The position numbers and the translations under genes are program-made. From NCBI GenBank assembly GCA_025345505.1, contig JANVCC010000030.1, forward strand, positions 13,217,913 through 13,281,912: 64,000 bases of DNA. The letters run 5' to 3'. Shown piece by piece: positions 1-12,587 of the stretch; the first letter of the stretch is position 1, and every line of letters begins with the position of its first letter. The notes under the pieces are model-generated. The model ran no database searches, was not told the DNA's origin, and was given only the letters and a program-made list of their open reading frames with translations. The DNA is from Todiramphus chloris collaris (Eukaryota; Chordata; Aves; Coraciiformes; Alcedinidae).

Positions 1-317
1 TCTTCCAGAAAGATGTAACCTCAGCTATTTTATTAGCAATAGGAAATGGATATTCCATTTGTGACTGGGAAGGTCATACCTGTCTCTGGGTATTAATGTG
101 GCTGTGTCACCAGCAGCCAGTGGGAACACTTCATGTCTGTGCAGAACGTTAAAGCTGCCTCGTGCTGTCAGATGTTTGGCTGGGTTTTAAGGATGCTTCT
201 ATCCACCAGGGCTATCAGAGAATATTGCCTTGCTCTCTGAAGACAAGTGCCTTTCAAACGCCATTGAATGTTTCTGCTCTCGTTAAAAGTTAAGAAGCCT
301 TTGATCTGAAGTGCTGA

Positions 318-353
318 TTTTTTTTTTTTTGGTTTGGTTTGGTTTGGTTTTTT
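318..353. repeat. Poly-T and (GGTTT)n microsatellite
   Basis: A run of T is followed by four GGTTT pentamers and another short T run. It is a simple sequence repeat with no gene signal around it. Confidence 0.85.
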
Positions 354-3300
354 GTTTCATTTTATTTTTTCCCTCTGGCTTGCCAGGGCCTGGGAGGAGT
401 TTCATGGCCTGGTGAACAGCAGTGGTCGCTGATCGAACGCTCCCCCTCCCTCTGTCACACCCAGGGTAGGGCCTCATCTTTCTTCCTATGTGACTTCATG
501 GCATACCTCTCGGCTTCCAACCCTCTTCCCATGGGCTGGCATGTTCTCCTGCCTTGTTGGCCTGGTGGTGGGCCCATTCTGCTATTGGCTCTTTCCCAAA
601 GGTCACTTTTTTCCTTTTTTTTTTTTCTTCCCCTTTTTTTTTTTACCAAAGACACCAATATTCACTGCTGTCTTCATTCATGCAGCATTTTCTGTTGTGA
701 TGCTGTGTGATTTTGCTAATGTGTCCTTCCCCTGTGCAAGGCACTTATATCCCAGACCTGGTCCCGGGAGGCTGAGAGGTATGTCTTCAGCATGGGTCTG
801 CTGCCCAGGGTTGGCTGTAAGCAGATACGGAGTGGTAAATGAATGCTGAGCACATCCATGTGATGGACACTGAGAGAGCTGCCTGGAGCTCGGCGGATGT
901 GCCTTTGCTCTTGACAGGGGGCTGGAGCAGAATGAATTAGTCTGTCAATAAAAGCTTGTTCAGGAAGGACACACAGTAGCTACTGTATTTTGAAATAATA
1001 ATGCTGTGGCTAATGAGATGAAACCACCTGCTGCTTCTGGTATTGGCAACCGACCATGTGCAGAGAAAGTAGTTAAGGTGAGCTTGGGGCTGTTGTGAGC
1101 CTTGCAGCTCAGATAGTTTTTCCCCTCCAGTGCCCACCTCCCTGATGGCAGGCCCTTTCCTGAGAAAGGACTGGCAGGGGGCCTGGCCATGAGAGTTTCA
1201 TTTGGCTGTAGCCAGCTGGGGTTGCAGCACTGCCTAGTGCCAGAGCAGGGAAACCTGCCACAGTGAAGTGATAAATTGCCCAGTTCCCACCCCACGGCGG
1301 GACCTCGCTGCTCCAACACGACCGAGCTCTGAGGGGCCACCGGGGATCCACTAAACCTCCCTCCACAGCTTTGGGCGAGCAGTGTTCTCAGAGCTTGTCA
1401 TGGATGAAAACAGTTCCTACCTTTCCTCACAGCTTTGGCTTTTTGTGAGGATCAATGTTTACAAAATGTTCCGCAGGCACTTAGTGGTGTTGTTACTGTT
1501 AGGTGACATTCAGGTGACCTTCCAGAAGAGGAAACCTGTTTGCTTCATGAAATACCAGTCTCAGAAGGCAGTAAATGTGCCAAGTGTATAGAAAAACAGT
1601 GAGAGAGTTGATGTAGTACTCAGCTTTATTGGGTTACCCATGCGAAGCAGGCAGAGCAGTGGTGAGCAGCACCCGCTAAAGGCCAAAGGAGGGGAAACAG
1701 AAACCTGTCTGAGAGGGAGCTAACCAAAGTGTGCTGTCCTCTGGACAAAGATGGAACGGGTGAAAGTATAGGAAGGGATAGAAAGCCAAACCATTGTTGC
1801 AAATTAACCAGAATCCAGTTAATGAATCCTGAATCATGTTCCCAAATGGCAGCACAGCCTACTTAGTTGGCAAGTGCAAAGGTGAACCCCAGTCTTCTGC
1901 AGATGGCTTCCAGCATGGTGTTTGCTGTCATGTCATAGCAGAGCAACTTGTTTAACTCTCTAAAGAGTGTTTTTTTACTTCCTTCTGCTCCTCCAGCTCT
2001 CCAGCCCGCCTCCTGGAGGTGTTCCAGCATGTACTGGGCTGTGATGTTGCAGCTACTGTGCTGCTCTTAGCAGCTCACAGCACCGGCTCAGGGGCTTGAG
2101 CAGGATCTGACTGTCCCACAGAGCCCCTTGCTTCTGCAGCTGCTGCCTGTGCTCTTCAGCACAGCTCTGCCCATTTGGTGCAATACCTGCTGGGGCCTCT
2201 CTGTTGGTTTGGGCAACCTACTGCCCTGTCTCTGCTACGGGGAGAGCTGCCAAACCTATCCTCTCAAAGTAATTATAATCTCATTTATTTCCATTTGAGT
2301 TTAGAAAAGCACACCGCCTCTTGGTTACTGTGGAAATGCGCTTTGCCTGTTGCTGCTGCTGCTCACAGGCTGGCCTTAAGCACTACCACGGGGCTCTGTG
2401 ACCTGCCCCATCTTCCATTGCTGCCACGGGCCACAAGATTATACAGATGAAGGTTGTGGACCAGTGGTCCTTTCTGTGTCAGTAGCCCCTGTGACTCAAC
2501 GTGGCTGTACTCATGGGAGTATAAGCTGCTGAAGAAACTCCTCTATTTAAACTTGAGGGGAACATCCTTTTCAGGTTATTCTTTTAAGGTAGGAGAGACC
2601 AGAAAGCTAAACTTGTTGACAGCATGACAAAAGGAGCCTAAATATGAGGGGCAGAGGCAGGAGGAGGTTGGACTGGTGGTGTATTTGTGCTCCAAGCAGA
2701 ATCCCTGAGGACAAATGTTTGGGAAGGAAGAGATTGTGCAAGTTGTTTAAACACCAGAGTCTATCAGGGAGATTTCCAGAGTCTATCATGCTTTCCACAC
2801 AGGGGATGACACCTTTTTTTTTATTTCCTTATGAGCCAGGACATGAACCAGCATCTCCCTGTCTTCCAAGTGTTCTGGAGCAGCAGGTTGACTTATGTGA
2901 AAAGTCTCTAGTTAGAAAGCAGATCTGCTTAGGAGGTTTAACGAGCATTGATTTGAGTGACATACTGGGATGGCAACACTGATAGCCATGGTGGGTGGAA
3001 TGGAGGGTGGGCTGTGATCTGAAGGAATGTACACCTTTAACCTCCTTCTTCCTTCTGTTTTCCAGGGATAATTCCAGCTTTCGAAACACAAAAATCACAT
3101 TGTGAGAACAAGAGTTGGCACAAAGCTCCTCTCTCCGTGTTGAAAGCACTGAGAGGTCTCTACCAGTGCCCTCTGACCTCTGAAGGGACTCATGGGCCAC
3201 TCTCTCGCACTCCTCCTTGCAGGAAGGATCCATCTGAAGCCCTCCAGCAGCGGTGACAATAGAGGCTGATTTTGTCATACACAAACTTTTTTTAGCAGTG

Positions 3301-4227
3301 GGGCGGGAGGCCAACCTTTCAATTAGCAGCGTGCCCTTGGGGCCGCATCTTGCAGCACTTTCCTCTCTTTCTCTACATGGCTTGCAGGATCTCTGGGATT
3401 CTGCCTCAACGTCAGAGCCTTTTGCTGAGGGATACCAGTATTATAAATCTCTCTGCAGCTGGGAGGAGCTTCCCAGTTGAGAGTCAGCCCTGTGGTTTTC
3501 AAATGCCCCCTTTCAGCTCTGCCAATAAATTATTGGGTCTCTTTGTTTCTTTCAGTCTCTCTCTTTCTTTTTTTGCCTGTCTAAAAATCAGTGGGCTGGT
3601 GTTTCTCTAGGCTGGGGCAGAGCCCCAGGCCTGCTTCTGCCAACTCCATAAAGCACCTTCCCCCGAGCTTCCCTACCTACCTGAAGCAGCAAAGTACCCC
3701 AAGTGCTGGTGGTGGCCAAACTTTGCTGTATTTGTGGAGTTACCTAGGCAGAAGAGTTGAAAATGTATCATATTGCTTAAAAAATGAGATGTTTACTTTC
3801 TTTGGCCCTTTTCCATACTCTGTGCCTTGCACCCAGCCCTGTTTGTTGGGAGAGGGGTGCGAGCTTCCCTCAAGCTAGGACAAAGAGAAGTTTGGTGTCA
3901 CTTAATTGCCTCATCTCTGGGTGTCGCGGTGAAAAGCCAGCAGTGCTGCCCTGTGCTGGATCCAAGGAAAGGTTGGACTCGGGGCCACACGTGTTTCTGC
4001 TGTGCGCTGAGGTTTGCCAGTCTCCAGCCCTCCGGGGAACTGGACCCCCAGTGGGTGTAGCAGATGAGGGCGACAGACGAGGCTGACACTTGTAGCTGCA
4101 TGAAATCTGTGGCCAGGAGAGAGGCTGCGAGTGATCCCCGGTGGCCCCCTATCTCCTGTCTTCCAGGGTGAGGCTGGACTGATGGGTTGGTGCCTGGAAA
4201 GCCAGCATGGCTGCAATTCGGATACCA

Positions 4228-4335
4228 TGAAGAACAATACGAGCTAATTATTTCCTCTTGATTCTGCTTGACTCCAGTGCTAATTGTACTCATTAACAGC
4301 TCCAGCCTTTTCCTTGGGGAATTGCACGGCTGCTT
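4228..4335. promoter_or_regulatory. AT-rich island, possible conserved regulatory element
   Basis: This block contains several homeodomain-type cores (GCTAATTATT, GCTAATTGTA, CATTAACAG) packed within about 60 bases, between stretches of ordinary composition. It has no coding potential. The dense TAAT cores suggest an enhancer-like conserved noncoding element, but this is inference from composition only. Confidence 0.3.
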
Positions 4336-4914
4336 TTCATTTTTAACAGAGCCTTTGCATCGGGCCCAGGAGGGCAGACTGTGGCCAGAGATGGGACACC
4401 ACATCTCCTGCCCTACACGCTCTGCACAGTCCTCCAGGAGAAGGAGCTGCTTGGGCCAATTCGGTCGTGACCGCAGAGCTGGTGGCCCATGTCAGGGACA
4501 ATTACCAGCCTTGGGGACTGGGAGACCTTCAGCCTCATGACTCCAGTTCCAAATTCCTGGTGTTATTATTGAAGTCTAGACTGAAAGCAGCCAGGACTGG
4601 CAGAGAAAACAAGTTAAAATATTCAGTTTTCTGAAGGGTTTGTTTTCCTCCTTGAGGGTGTCAGTCCTAGGCTGCCTCTAGAACGTTCAGCGCGCTGACA
4701 GCGATGACTAACAGCTCCCCGTGGCCAGGCAGTTGGTGTCTGCTGGCACCTGGCTGGGCAAGGAGCAGCGCAGTTCCCTGAGCTCTGGTGGCATCCACCA
4801 CATGCTCTGTGTTTCTTGAGACCCCACTGTCCTGTTCCTCCTCTTGCCACTTGTTTGTCACCAGCTCTCAACCAAATGCTCTTTTCCAGGCGCGGTTTGT
4901 TTTCCCCGCTGTGA

Positions 4915-5125
4915 TCAGGTACTACTACGGCTGCTACTTAAAATTCCTTTTAAATACAACTCTCCCCTGCTGCTCTTTGGTATTTGTTAGGGGGGATTTA
5001 GTTGTAATTACATTTTGGCAATCTAAGCAAAAATAGCCGTGCAAGGCAAGGCTGAAATACTAGCTGCAGGCTCCTTTTATTCACAGCGCATTTAGCTGCT
5101 TGCAGATGACATCACTTAGGGCTTT
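4915..5125. promoter_or_regulatory. AT-rich island, possible conserved regulatory element
   Basis: This non-repetitive, non-coding block contains TTAAAATTCC, GTTGTAATTACAT and a CRE-like TGACATCA. Its complexity is high for an intergenic AT-rich stretch, which suits a conserved enhancer. Conservation cannot be tested from one sequence. Confidence 0.3.
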
Positions 5126-7983
5126 AGTCTTGTTGTTGTGCCCAGCTGCGCGTTATGTCCACCTCTGCTATTTCACGTACTCGCCCACTTCTCGCCTCTG
5201 ATGCCCCACGTCTGAGCTGGTGCTGATGAGTGCAGGCTTGCTATTAAAGCTGAAAATGCTGCAGTCCTGCTGTGTTTGCCCTTACATATGCTTTGTGAGT
5301 GAGCTATGGAAGAGCCCTTCCCCGGGAGGCTGTTCCTCTCCTCCCACTGCCACTGTGGTTGAGATTTGGAGGAACTCAGCACCGGTTCCTCTTGCTCAGC
5401 CTTGGAGGGATCGAGATGGTTGGGGTGGGGAGTTTGTCCTCTGGAAGGCTACAGCTTCTCCTGAGATCAGAAGCAAAGCAGTGTTTGATCAGTGCCAAGC
5501 ACCGCGTTTGGTAACTGCTATGTCTTGGGGAGGGATGGAGCCAGACTTGTTTTTTGAGCAGGGCTTTTGAGTTGTGGTCTACTGTGTCCTGCTAGTAAGG
5601 GTGATGAAAAGAGAGCCACAGGCTTGTTTGGAAGGGAAGGAATCTTTGTCATGCTCTAGAGAAAGGTTTCAGATCCTCTTTATTCAGGAAGCAAGCCTAG
5701 AGCTGCGGGGGCCCCAAATCTGTGGTACGTCGTGACCTTTCCCTCGTCACAAAAGCTTTGTCCACCCTTAAACTTTCTCAGGTCCCTGCCTTTGGGAAAA
5801 CTGTCAGATCTTTGAAGTACTTTGAACCCTGGAGTCCATCCTCGGTTCTTCTTTTCTAAGGGCATGCTGGGCCCTGCTGGGCTTCTGGGCCCTGGGTGTC
5901 TCTGGCTACAGCTGGTCAAGTTGTGGCTGGTGGCTGAACTGTGTTTGCCTGAGGGGCTCAGGGAGTGTGTTGGGAGTGCTCTGGGTGTCTCTGGGCTGGA
6001 GCTAAGGGGGAAAGCTGCTTCCCAGCCTGGAGAGAAAGGAGACTCCAGGTCTGGAGAGGAGCAGTTGGGGGATGCTTGGAGGGTGATGTTGCCCTGTCTG
6101 AATGCTTCTTGAGGTGTAGGCACGTGGAGCTGATGCTAGGCTGCATCCCTCTCACTGCACTCCTCTCAGCATCCTGCTAGCTCTGGACAGTGTGACCCGC
6201 AAGGTGCTCCCTACCAGATCCTGCAAGACACATCTGCTGCCTGAGACCTGTGTCATCCTGACTACTGCTTTTGGTTTTGTTCTCGTCTGGTGTGGTGATA
6301 AACCCCAGGGACCTGCAGAGGGCAGGTAAGACCACTGCTTGGGGAGGGTGGCCTCAGTCACATGCTCCTGGCAGGCTAGAAGAGTTCATCCCTTTCCACT
6401 TGTGCTGTATGGACACGCTGGGGTCTGAGCACACCTGGAAGAAGTAGCAGCTTTGCGGAGCAGGGAGAAGTGGGTGACAGTACCTGGCTCTGTTCAGAGC
6501 CCGCTTGCCTTTGAGTCTGGCAGCAGGGCAACAGGGACCCAGGAATTGGTGAGAAATGGACAGAGACAGATGGGAGCTAATTAAATTCTGCACCTTATTG
6601 GAAGCGGGGGGAGGGTCCAGGGGCTGATGATGTCCCCGGTACTGTGGTTTGGCCAGCTTGTGACAGCTCTAGGCTCTCACAGGGCTGGGAACACTTGCCC
6701 AGGGCACCCTGTCCCTTCAGCCACTGTAGGGCTGGGGACATTGCCTTGACGTGGCTGTGGGAGGACAGGAGTGATGTGCAGTGCCATGGGAGGTGGCCCT
6801 GGCAGGGGGACAGGAGGTGAGCTCTGGGCACCCCTGCCTACGTTGGCAAGCACCACTCCTGCCTGCTTCAAGGTGCCAGCTTGGAGTGCAAGGTCCACCT
6901 GCTCTTGGTGGTGTGAGCATCACGCACCTCCTGGAGATAGGGGAGGAAAAGCCACCTTGCAGAGCATGGGCAGGCTGGAACAGCTGGAGGGTGGCCATGG
7001 CCAGGTCACAGGCATCTAAGATGTGCTCTCTCAACTGCTGTGTGTTTACCTCCCTCTTCCACCGGTGCCTGCGGTGCCCTCACCTCTGGCAGGCATGCCA
7101 GCAGCCTGTGGCACACAGTAACCAGCTGGTTTTCTCCCAGCAGCAGCAGAGGCAGCTGGTGCTGGGACAGTGAAGCTGATGGAGACACAGCACGCCCTGG
7201 AGCCAGGCGCAGGTGGTGTGAGCCGGACCACAGAGGAGCAGACGCTGCCCGTGGCCGTTCCCAGGCTGACCTCCCGCATCTCCCCTGCCAGCAGGGACAA
7301 AGCTATGGGGGCCCCAGAGGTCAGTGAGGGGCACAGGGGGACGCGGTGTCGCTGGGATGGGGGGAAGGGGTCGTGCTTGACAGAGATGATCCCATGGGGC
7401 AAGGAAGGCTGGTGGGGGAGGGAGTCATGTAATGATGGTGGTAGCAGGGTGGGTGCCAAGGGACACCCATCCTGGAAGGGATTTGAGTGCCTGGGGCCCA
7501 CAGTCTTCCCACCTCAAGCTGCTTGCTAGGGAGCAGGGACAGCATTTCAGCTGCCCTCAAGACCCATGGCTGGGGCAAAAATAGGAGGAGAAATTATCTG
7601 ACCCTAATCCCAGCTGTGGCTCTCTTGTTGCCCCATTGAAGGGTGGGTGTCTGTGTCTGTCATTCCTGCCCTGTTGCCACCATTGCCATGGCAAGTGGTG
7701 CCAGGGGCCCTGTTTGCCCTGGGCTTGAAGCAGTGAATTTGCAGTGGGGTAACGTGGCTCTCACTGCCAGTGCTGATGCACAGCCCATCAGATGCCTGAT
7801 TCTGCTCCGGTTCCCCCTTGGCACATCTCTCTGCACCCTTGTGGGGTGCTGGGACAGGACTGTGTGGCTTAGGGGTCTGTGGCCAGCCTGCATGGGTGGC
7901 ACATCTCACCTGTCCCCAAGGGATGACCCCATCAGTGGGCATGCAGCAATGATGCTACTGAGGCTTGTGAGACTGCCACAGAC

Positions 7984-7989
7984 TTTACT
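7984..7989 (-). terminator. CHRNG: Possible CHRNG poly(A) signal (AGTAAA)
   Basis: The minus strand reads AGTAAA about 220 nt downstream of the CHRNG stop codon. It is a known but weaker variant of AATAAA. No canonical AATAAA was seen on this strand nearer to the stop. Confidence 0.4.
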
Positions 7990-8207
7990 TCCACGTTCAG
8001 CAAAGCATGGCCACTCCGTTTTCACCCCCGTCCCCATCACCAGCACTGCTGGGGGGTGGCAGAGCCCTGGCCCGTCCAGATCTCCTCCAGTGGCACCAGA
8101 AGCGGCCGTGCCCACGGGGATCTTGGTCAAGCAGGCTGGTTTGGGGGTACCCAGCCCTTGGCTGCGGCAGTCCCACCAGCAGAAGGGCTGGCAGGTGCCT
8201 GCGGGCA

Positions 8208-11200
8208 TCACTGCGGCACATACTGCTTGGGGTCCCCTGGGAAGGGCAGGGCGGGCGCTTGGTTGAAGTGAGCCATGAGGAAGATGCCAACGGTGCCACA
8301 AACGAAGAGGGAGGCCATGATGAAGAAGCAGACACGGTCGATCACCTGTCCCACTAGGATCCACTCTTCACTCTCCTGACAGTGGCACAAGGAGGGTGGT
8401 GAGGGCTGCCCCTGCTGCCCCCCATGTGGGTCCCTTTCTCCCAACCCTGAGTCTCAACCCTGACTCACGCTGTTGAAGTCGTTCTGCTCCCTCATGGCAT
8501 TGGCGATGTGGTTGCAGGCGTCCACGCAGGCGCGGATCTCGGGGCCTGCCTCCTCCAGACTCTGGCAGAAGTCCTGGGCACTGCCACTCTCCAGGCCATG
8601 TCCTACAGGCGGCAGAACCGGCACAGCAGGCACCAGTGAGTGTCCGGCCACCTGGCACATTACCCAGCCTTGTGAGTAGGTGCCAACCCCCTGGGGACAC
8701 TCACCAATCTTCTCCAGCACAGTTTTCATCAGCCCATCCCTCTCCTTCTGCTTCTCGAAGAGGAGCTCAGTCCGGGCTTTCCAGAGCATGTACTCATCAG
8801 CTTTCACAATGAGCCCCAAGGAGCTGCGTCTCCGGGCGGCTTGTGGTGGCCCTGATGTCTCCTCGGGCATGTGCATGCCCAGGTAGCGGGGCAGGAGGCG
8901 CAGGCACACCTGGACACAGCATCACCCACAGGGAACTGACCCTCCACCGCCCAGGGCACCCAGTGACTGCTCTTGGGTCCCCTTGCATCACCCGAAGCAT
9001 CCCTGTGGGGTACCCTTGTGCCGATGGGATGCTGGGTGTGTTGGCACACGCGGCTCCCAAGTGGCTTGGAGGGGTTTGGTGGCACAGTGTTGTCCCCTGG
9101 GGACATCTGAGGGGTCCCTCTTTGTGCCAGGGCTTGGACTCGGATGAAGGCATGTCTGCCACCTCGCTCTGCAAGGGACATGTCCTCAGTTCCAAACATC
9201 CACCCCGTTCCTCAGCTGTAAAGGGGTGAGGGCTCAGTGGCAGGTACCTGGCGCACTCTCTGGGACATGGAGTGAGTGTTGGGTGTTCTCAGTGAGACGT
9301 TGAGGACGATGACAGCATTCACCACAATCACTACTGTCACTACCATGAGGAAGGTCAGGTACCTGAGGAGGGGACATGGGGTCTCACATGGGGCTGCTGC
9401 GTTCAGCTATGAGCATGTAAGGTCTTTCTTAGTGCCCTTCTGGACTGGAAACTAGAGATGGGCAGTGGGATACAACCCTGTGGTAGCCCTGGGCCAGCCC
9501 TACCTGGGCTGGGGGTTATTTCCATGCCAGGGTCCTGTCCCTGGGTACTGGCTGTTGCACAGCACCCAGAGACCCTTCTGCACAGTGTGACAACAGGGCT
9601 GTCACCCCTGTGCTTCACTTACTTCCCAATGAGAGGCACAGCCTGAGAGGTCTCAGGCACCTTCTGGGCAATGAGGAAGAGGAAGACAGTCTGGGCCAGG
9701 AGGACGTTGATGGAGACAGTGCATTTCTGCCCACCCGCTGCAAAGGAGGGGAGAAGGCAGAGGTTGGTATGGGGCAGGGGTGTGGACATTGCCATCCTTT
9801 GGCAAAAAGCCCCTGCCCCGCGGATGAACTGCTCAAATCCTGCCGTGAGGCCTTAACCGTGGGGTACCTGGAAATCCACTGCCCCCCACCACCTTCCCTG
9901 CCAAATACCCCACAGCAGGTGGCGAGAGGTGGCACTGAAGGTCCCCAAGTACAGAGGGGACAATGAGCCCTTCCTCACCCTTCGCTGCACCCCTGGCACA
10001 TCTCCATGCCCCTGTGGGCACATCACCAGCATGTACCTTTGGCGGGCAGGAAGTAGACCACCACGGCCATGGCAGAGATGAGGACGCAGGGCACGATGAT
10101 GTTGATGATGTAGAAGAGTGGCTTGCGCTGGATGATGAGGTAGAAGATGACCTGCTGGTACTGGATGTCATCTGGAGTGAATTGCTCCGAATTGATGATC
10201 TTCCGAGCGGGGCGGTGCTTGATGGCCCATTCCCCATTCTCTGCCGTGCGGAGGTGCCACGTGAGTCCCACTGGCCCCCCGGCTCGGGAAGGGGAGGGCT
10301 GGTGATCAGCACAGACCCTATGGGGCACCCAGGCTGGGCATGGTGTGGGGAAAGGTGCTAGAGCTGCTGGGGAGGGAGATAAGCACCACGGACCGTGCCA
10401 GGGTGCCTGGGCGAAATGGCCCAAAAAGCTGTTGGATGGGGCAGCTGGGCACACAAGAGGCACCTTGAGCCCCTTGAGAGCTTCCAGGACATTCCATGTG
10501 GGGCTGGTGTCCCCCATCTCCCTGCCTGCAGGGCACCGTGAGGGGCAGCCGAGCGTGGCGCTGGGTGACAGCGCGCTGCTTTCCCCTGCTGTCTGCAGGA
10601 GCGATAGATTTTTTCCCAGTTAAGATCGCAGCTCAGGCCGGTAATGAAAAAATAAATCTCGCTGCCTGAAAAGCATTTTGTTCCTTCAATATGCAATTAA
10701 AATGTGATGGAAAACGTCATCGTTTGGCCGTGACAGCTCCGTTCCCAGCATCAATCAAGCTCCCAGGAGCGGTGCTCTCCGGGAGTGGCTGCCAGGCGGT
10801 GAGAGCCCCGCTCTGGGAGGGTTAGCAAAACAAATCTCTCCCACACTCCCGCTTCCACTAATCACTTAAGTGCCCGTGTAATGGTGCAAGCTGCTAATAG
10901 CCCCTGCAGCCCTGATTTGGGCAGCCACCGGCATAGCCCCACATCTGCTGGGTGTCCCCAGTGGGGGGATGCTCCTGGGCCATGCAAGCAGCCACGGTTT
11001 TACCTGTGAAAGCCTCAGGGTCGATGGAGATCCACTCCACGGTCTGGCCTTCCTCCACCGTCAGCAGCAGGTTGATTTCGTTGGCACTGTATGTCTGGGA
11101 CCTGGGGAAGGATGGGGGGGGGGCACAGGCTGGCATACAGTGGCCTGGATGGGCAAAGGGTGTCCCTGTGGCACCAGGTCATGCTGGCCACCTCCAGCTC

Positions 11201-12587
11201 TAGGGTGCCAGGGGACATGGTAGGTGGCACTTGTCCACCTGGGGGCTCGTTGCCCCAGGGCAAAGGTGGACATCCCAAGACAATCCCTTGTGTCCCAGGA
11301 GGACCCGCCATGGTGCCCACACATGCCCAGCTGGTGCTCACTGGAAGACCATGGTGCAGTTCTGCCAGTCGAAGGGGAAGTAAGTGACGTGGATGACGCA
11401 GGCGCTGCGGTAGATAGCGGGGGGCAGCCAGTAGATGCTGCCGTCAGGGGACACCAGCACGTTGGTGTAAAGGGTGATTTCGAATGTCCCGTCAATGCTG
11501 GGAGGGAAAGGATGGGCTTAGCTCCAAACCATGCCTGGGGGCAGCTGCCACTCCCACTGTGGGGCTATGTCCCCATTGCCCTGTCACCTACTTGTTCTCT
11601 AGAACGACGTCGGGCAGCCAGACCATGGTGGAGGGCACCCGCAGCGTCTGGATGTTGTTGTAGTCCTTGGGGTCCCACCGCAGGCGATAATCAGACCATT
11701 GCTGAGGGAAGAGGAGCAGAGGGTCACAGTGGTCCCCAAGGTGAAGGACCTTGTGAGCTGCCTGTCCCGTGCTGCCCCCAAAATGGGCTCAGGTGGGGGC
11801 ACCCACGAAAGGCAGTGCAGATTACAGTGCCAGCCCTCAGTGGGGTGCCACCCTGAGATGCAAACGGGGCTGGGGGATGTGGGGTCGGTAAGCGGTCAGG
11901 GTGTCCTGCCTGGAGGTGATGGGTCTCACCATCTCGATCCAAACGTTGGTGGTGAGTGTCTCCTCCCGCTCATTCTGGTAAGGAAGGAAGCAGAGAGACA
12001 GCTTTAGTGCTCTGCCCAAGGACCCTGTGCGTGGGGGCAACAATCCTGCTACAGGGACCGCGGCGGTAGGGGTCTCACCAGAGAGATGAGGTTGGTGAGG
12101 GTGAGCTTGAGGGTGACATCAATGATCTGGTTCCCACTAGCTGGACGCAGGTGCCGGTTGTAATTGGACATGAGGTCCTGGAGCAGCTTCTCCTCCTGGT
12201 TCCTGCAGGCCACACCTGGAGAGGGCACATGCAGTGGGGGCACCCCCCAGAACCTACTGGTGTGGGGGGCACGGGGTGTGCACAGGGTGTACAGGGGGAG
12301 GGGTTGGCCACACGTGTTTCTGTGGGTGTGCACACAGCTGTGCGTGCCCACCCCCATCGCATCCCCCACCCCTCTCACCCCAGGGCAGGACATGGGGACA
12401 GGACAGTGGGCTGCCAGCGTGGGGACACCCTGGGGGGATGGTGCGCGGTGCCGTACACCCACAGCTCATAAACCCCCAAAGGTAAAGGAGAGGGGTGAGC
12501 CGCTCCCACCCCCTCAGGCTTCCCCTGGGGTGGGCACCTCTTACCTGCCAGGGTGCAGAGGGTGAGGAGGAGGCTGTGGCAGCGCAT
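8208..12587 (-). CDS. CHRNG: Nicotinic acetylcholine receptor gamma subunit (muscle, fetal type)
   Basis: Pentameric ligand-gated cation channel subunit of embryonic muscle. Twelve coding exons (minus strand): 12545-12587, 12079-12215, 11930-11974, 11592-11701, 11342-11497, 11004-11101, 10037-10240, 9623-9737, 9248-9362, 8705-8909, 8469-8602, 8208-8375. Every intron is GT-AG and the phases close on 509 residues, near the length I recall for chicken gamma. The signal peptide starts MRCHSLLL. The Cys-loop is Cys145-Cys159 of the precursor, with FPFDWQNC. M1 lies in exon 7 ([12 protein letters not shown]), M2 in exon 8, M3 across exons 8-9 and M4 in exon 12 ([17 protein letters not shown]). The cytoplasmic loop motif [18 protein letters not shown] is typical of gamma. 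It is tandem with CHRND, about 1.1 kb apart. Paired CAGCTG E-boxes upstream suggest myogenic control. The subunit identity rests on remembered chicken sequence and on gene order. Confidence 0.96.
10565..10905. promoter_or_regulatory. AT-rich non-coding island in CHRNG intron 6
   Basis: In an otherwise very GC-rich gene, the 763-nt intron between exons 6 and 7 contains about 340 bases of complex AT-rich sequence. It includes GGTAATGAAAAAATAAATC, ATATGCAATTAAAATG, AAACGTCATCG and CCACTAATCACTTAAGTG. It has no repeat structure and no coding frame. It looks like a conserved intronic enhancer. Targets could be CHRNG/CHRND or a neighbour. Confidence 0.4.

Larger units (their letters stand above)
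1..7983. other. Gene-poor intergenic region left of CHRNG
   Basis: I find no supportable coding exon here. Open frames are short, have no recognisable protein similarity and are not bounded by splice sites in matching phase. By human synteny this is the stretch between CHRNG and EIF4E2. Base composition is more AT-rich up to about 6 kb and becomes GC-rich towards CHRNG. It holds a poly-T tract running into GGTTT pentamers at 318-350, T-rich runs near 608-645, and two AT-rich islands listed separately. No LINE, SINE or LTR body was recognised by eye. Confidence 0.6.

Noticed and set aside
1-7983. Hidden exons of EIF4E2 or a transposase gene in the left region
   Set aside because: No frame with recognisable family motifs or phase-matched splice sites was found. 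Human has a transposase-derived gene nearby, but nothing like it is visible here.
12049-12462. CHRNG as epsilon (CHRNE) instead of gamma
   Set aside because: Adjacent placement to CHRND and close match to remembered chicken gamma, including [18 protein letters not shown], favour gamma.
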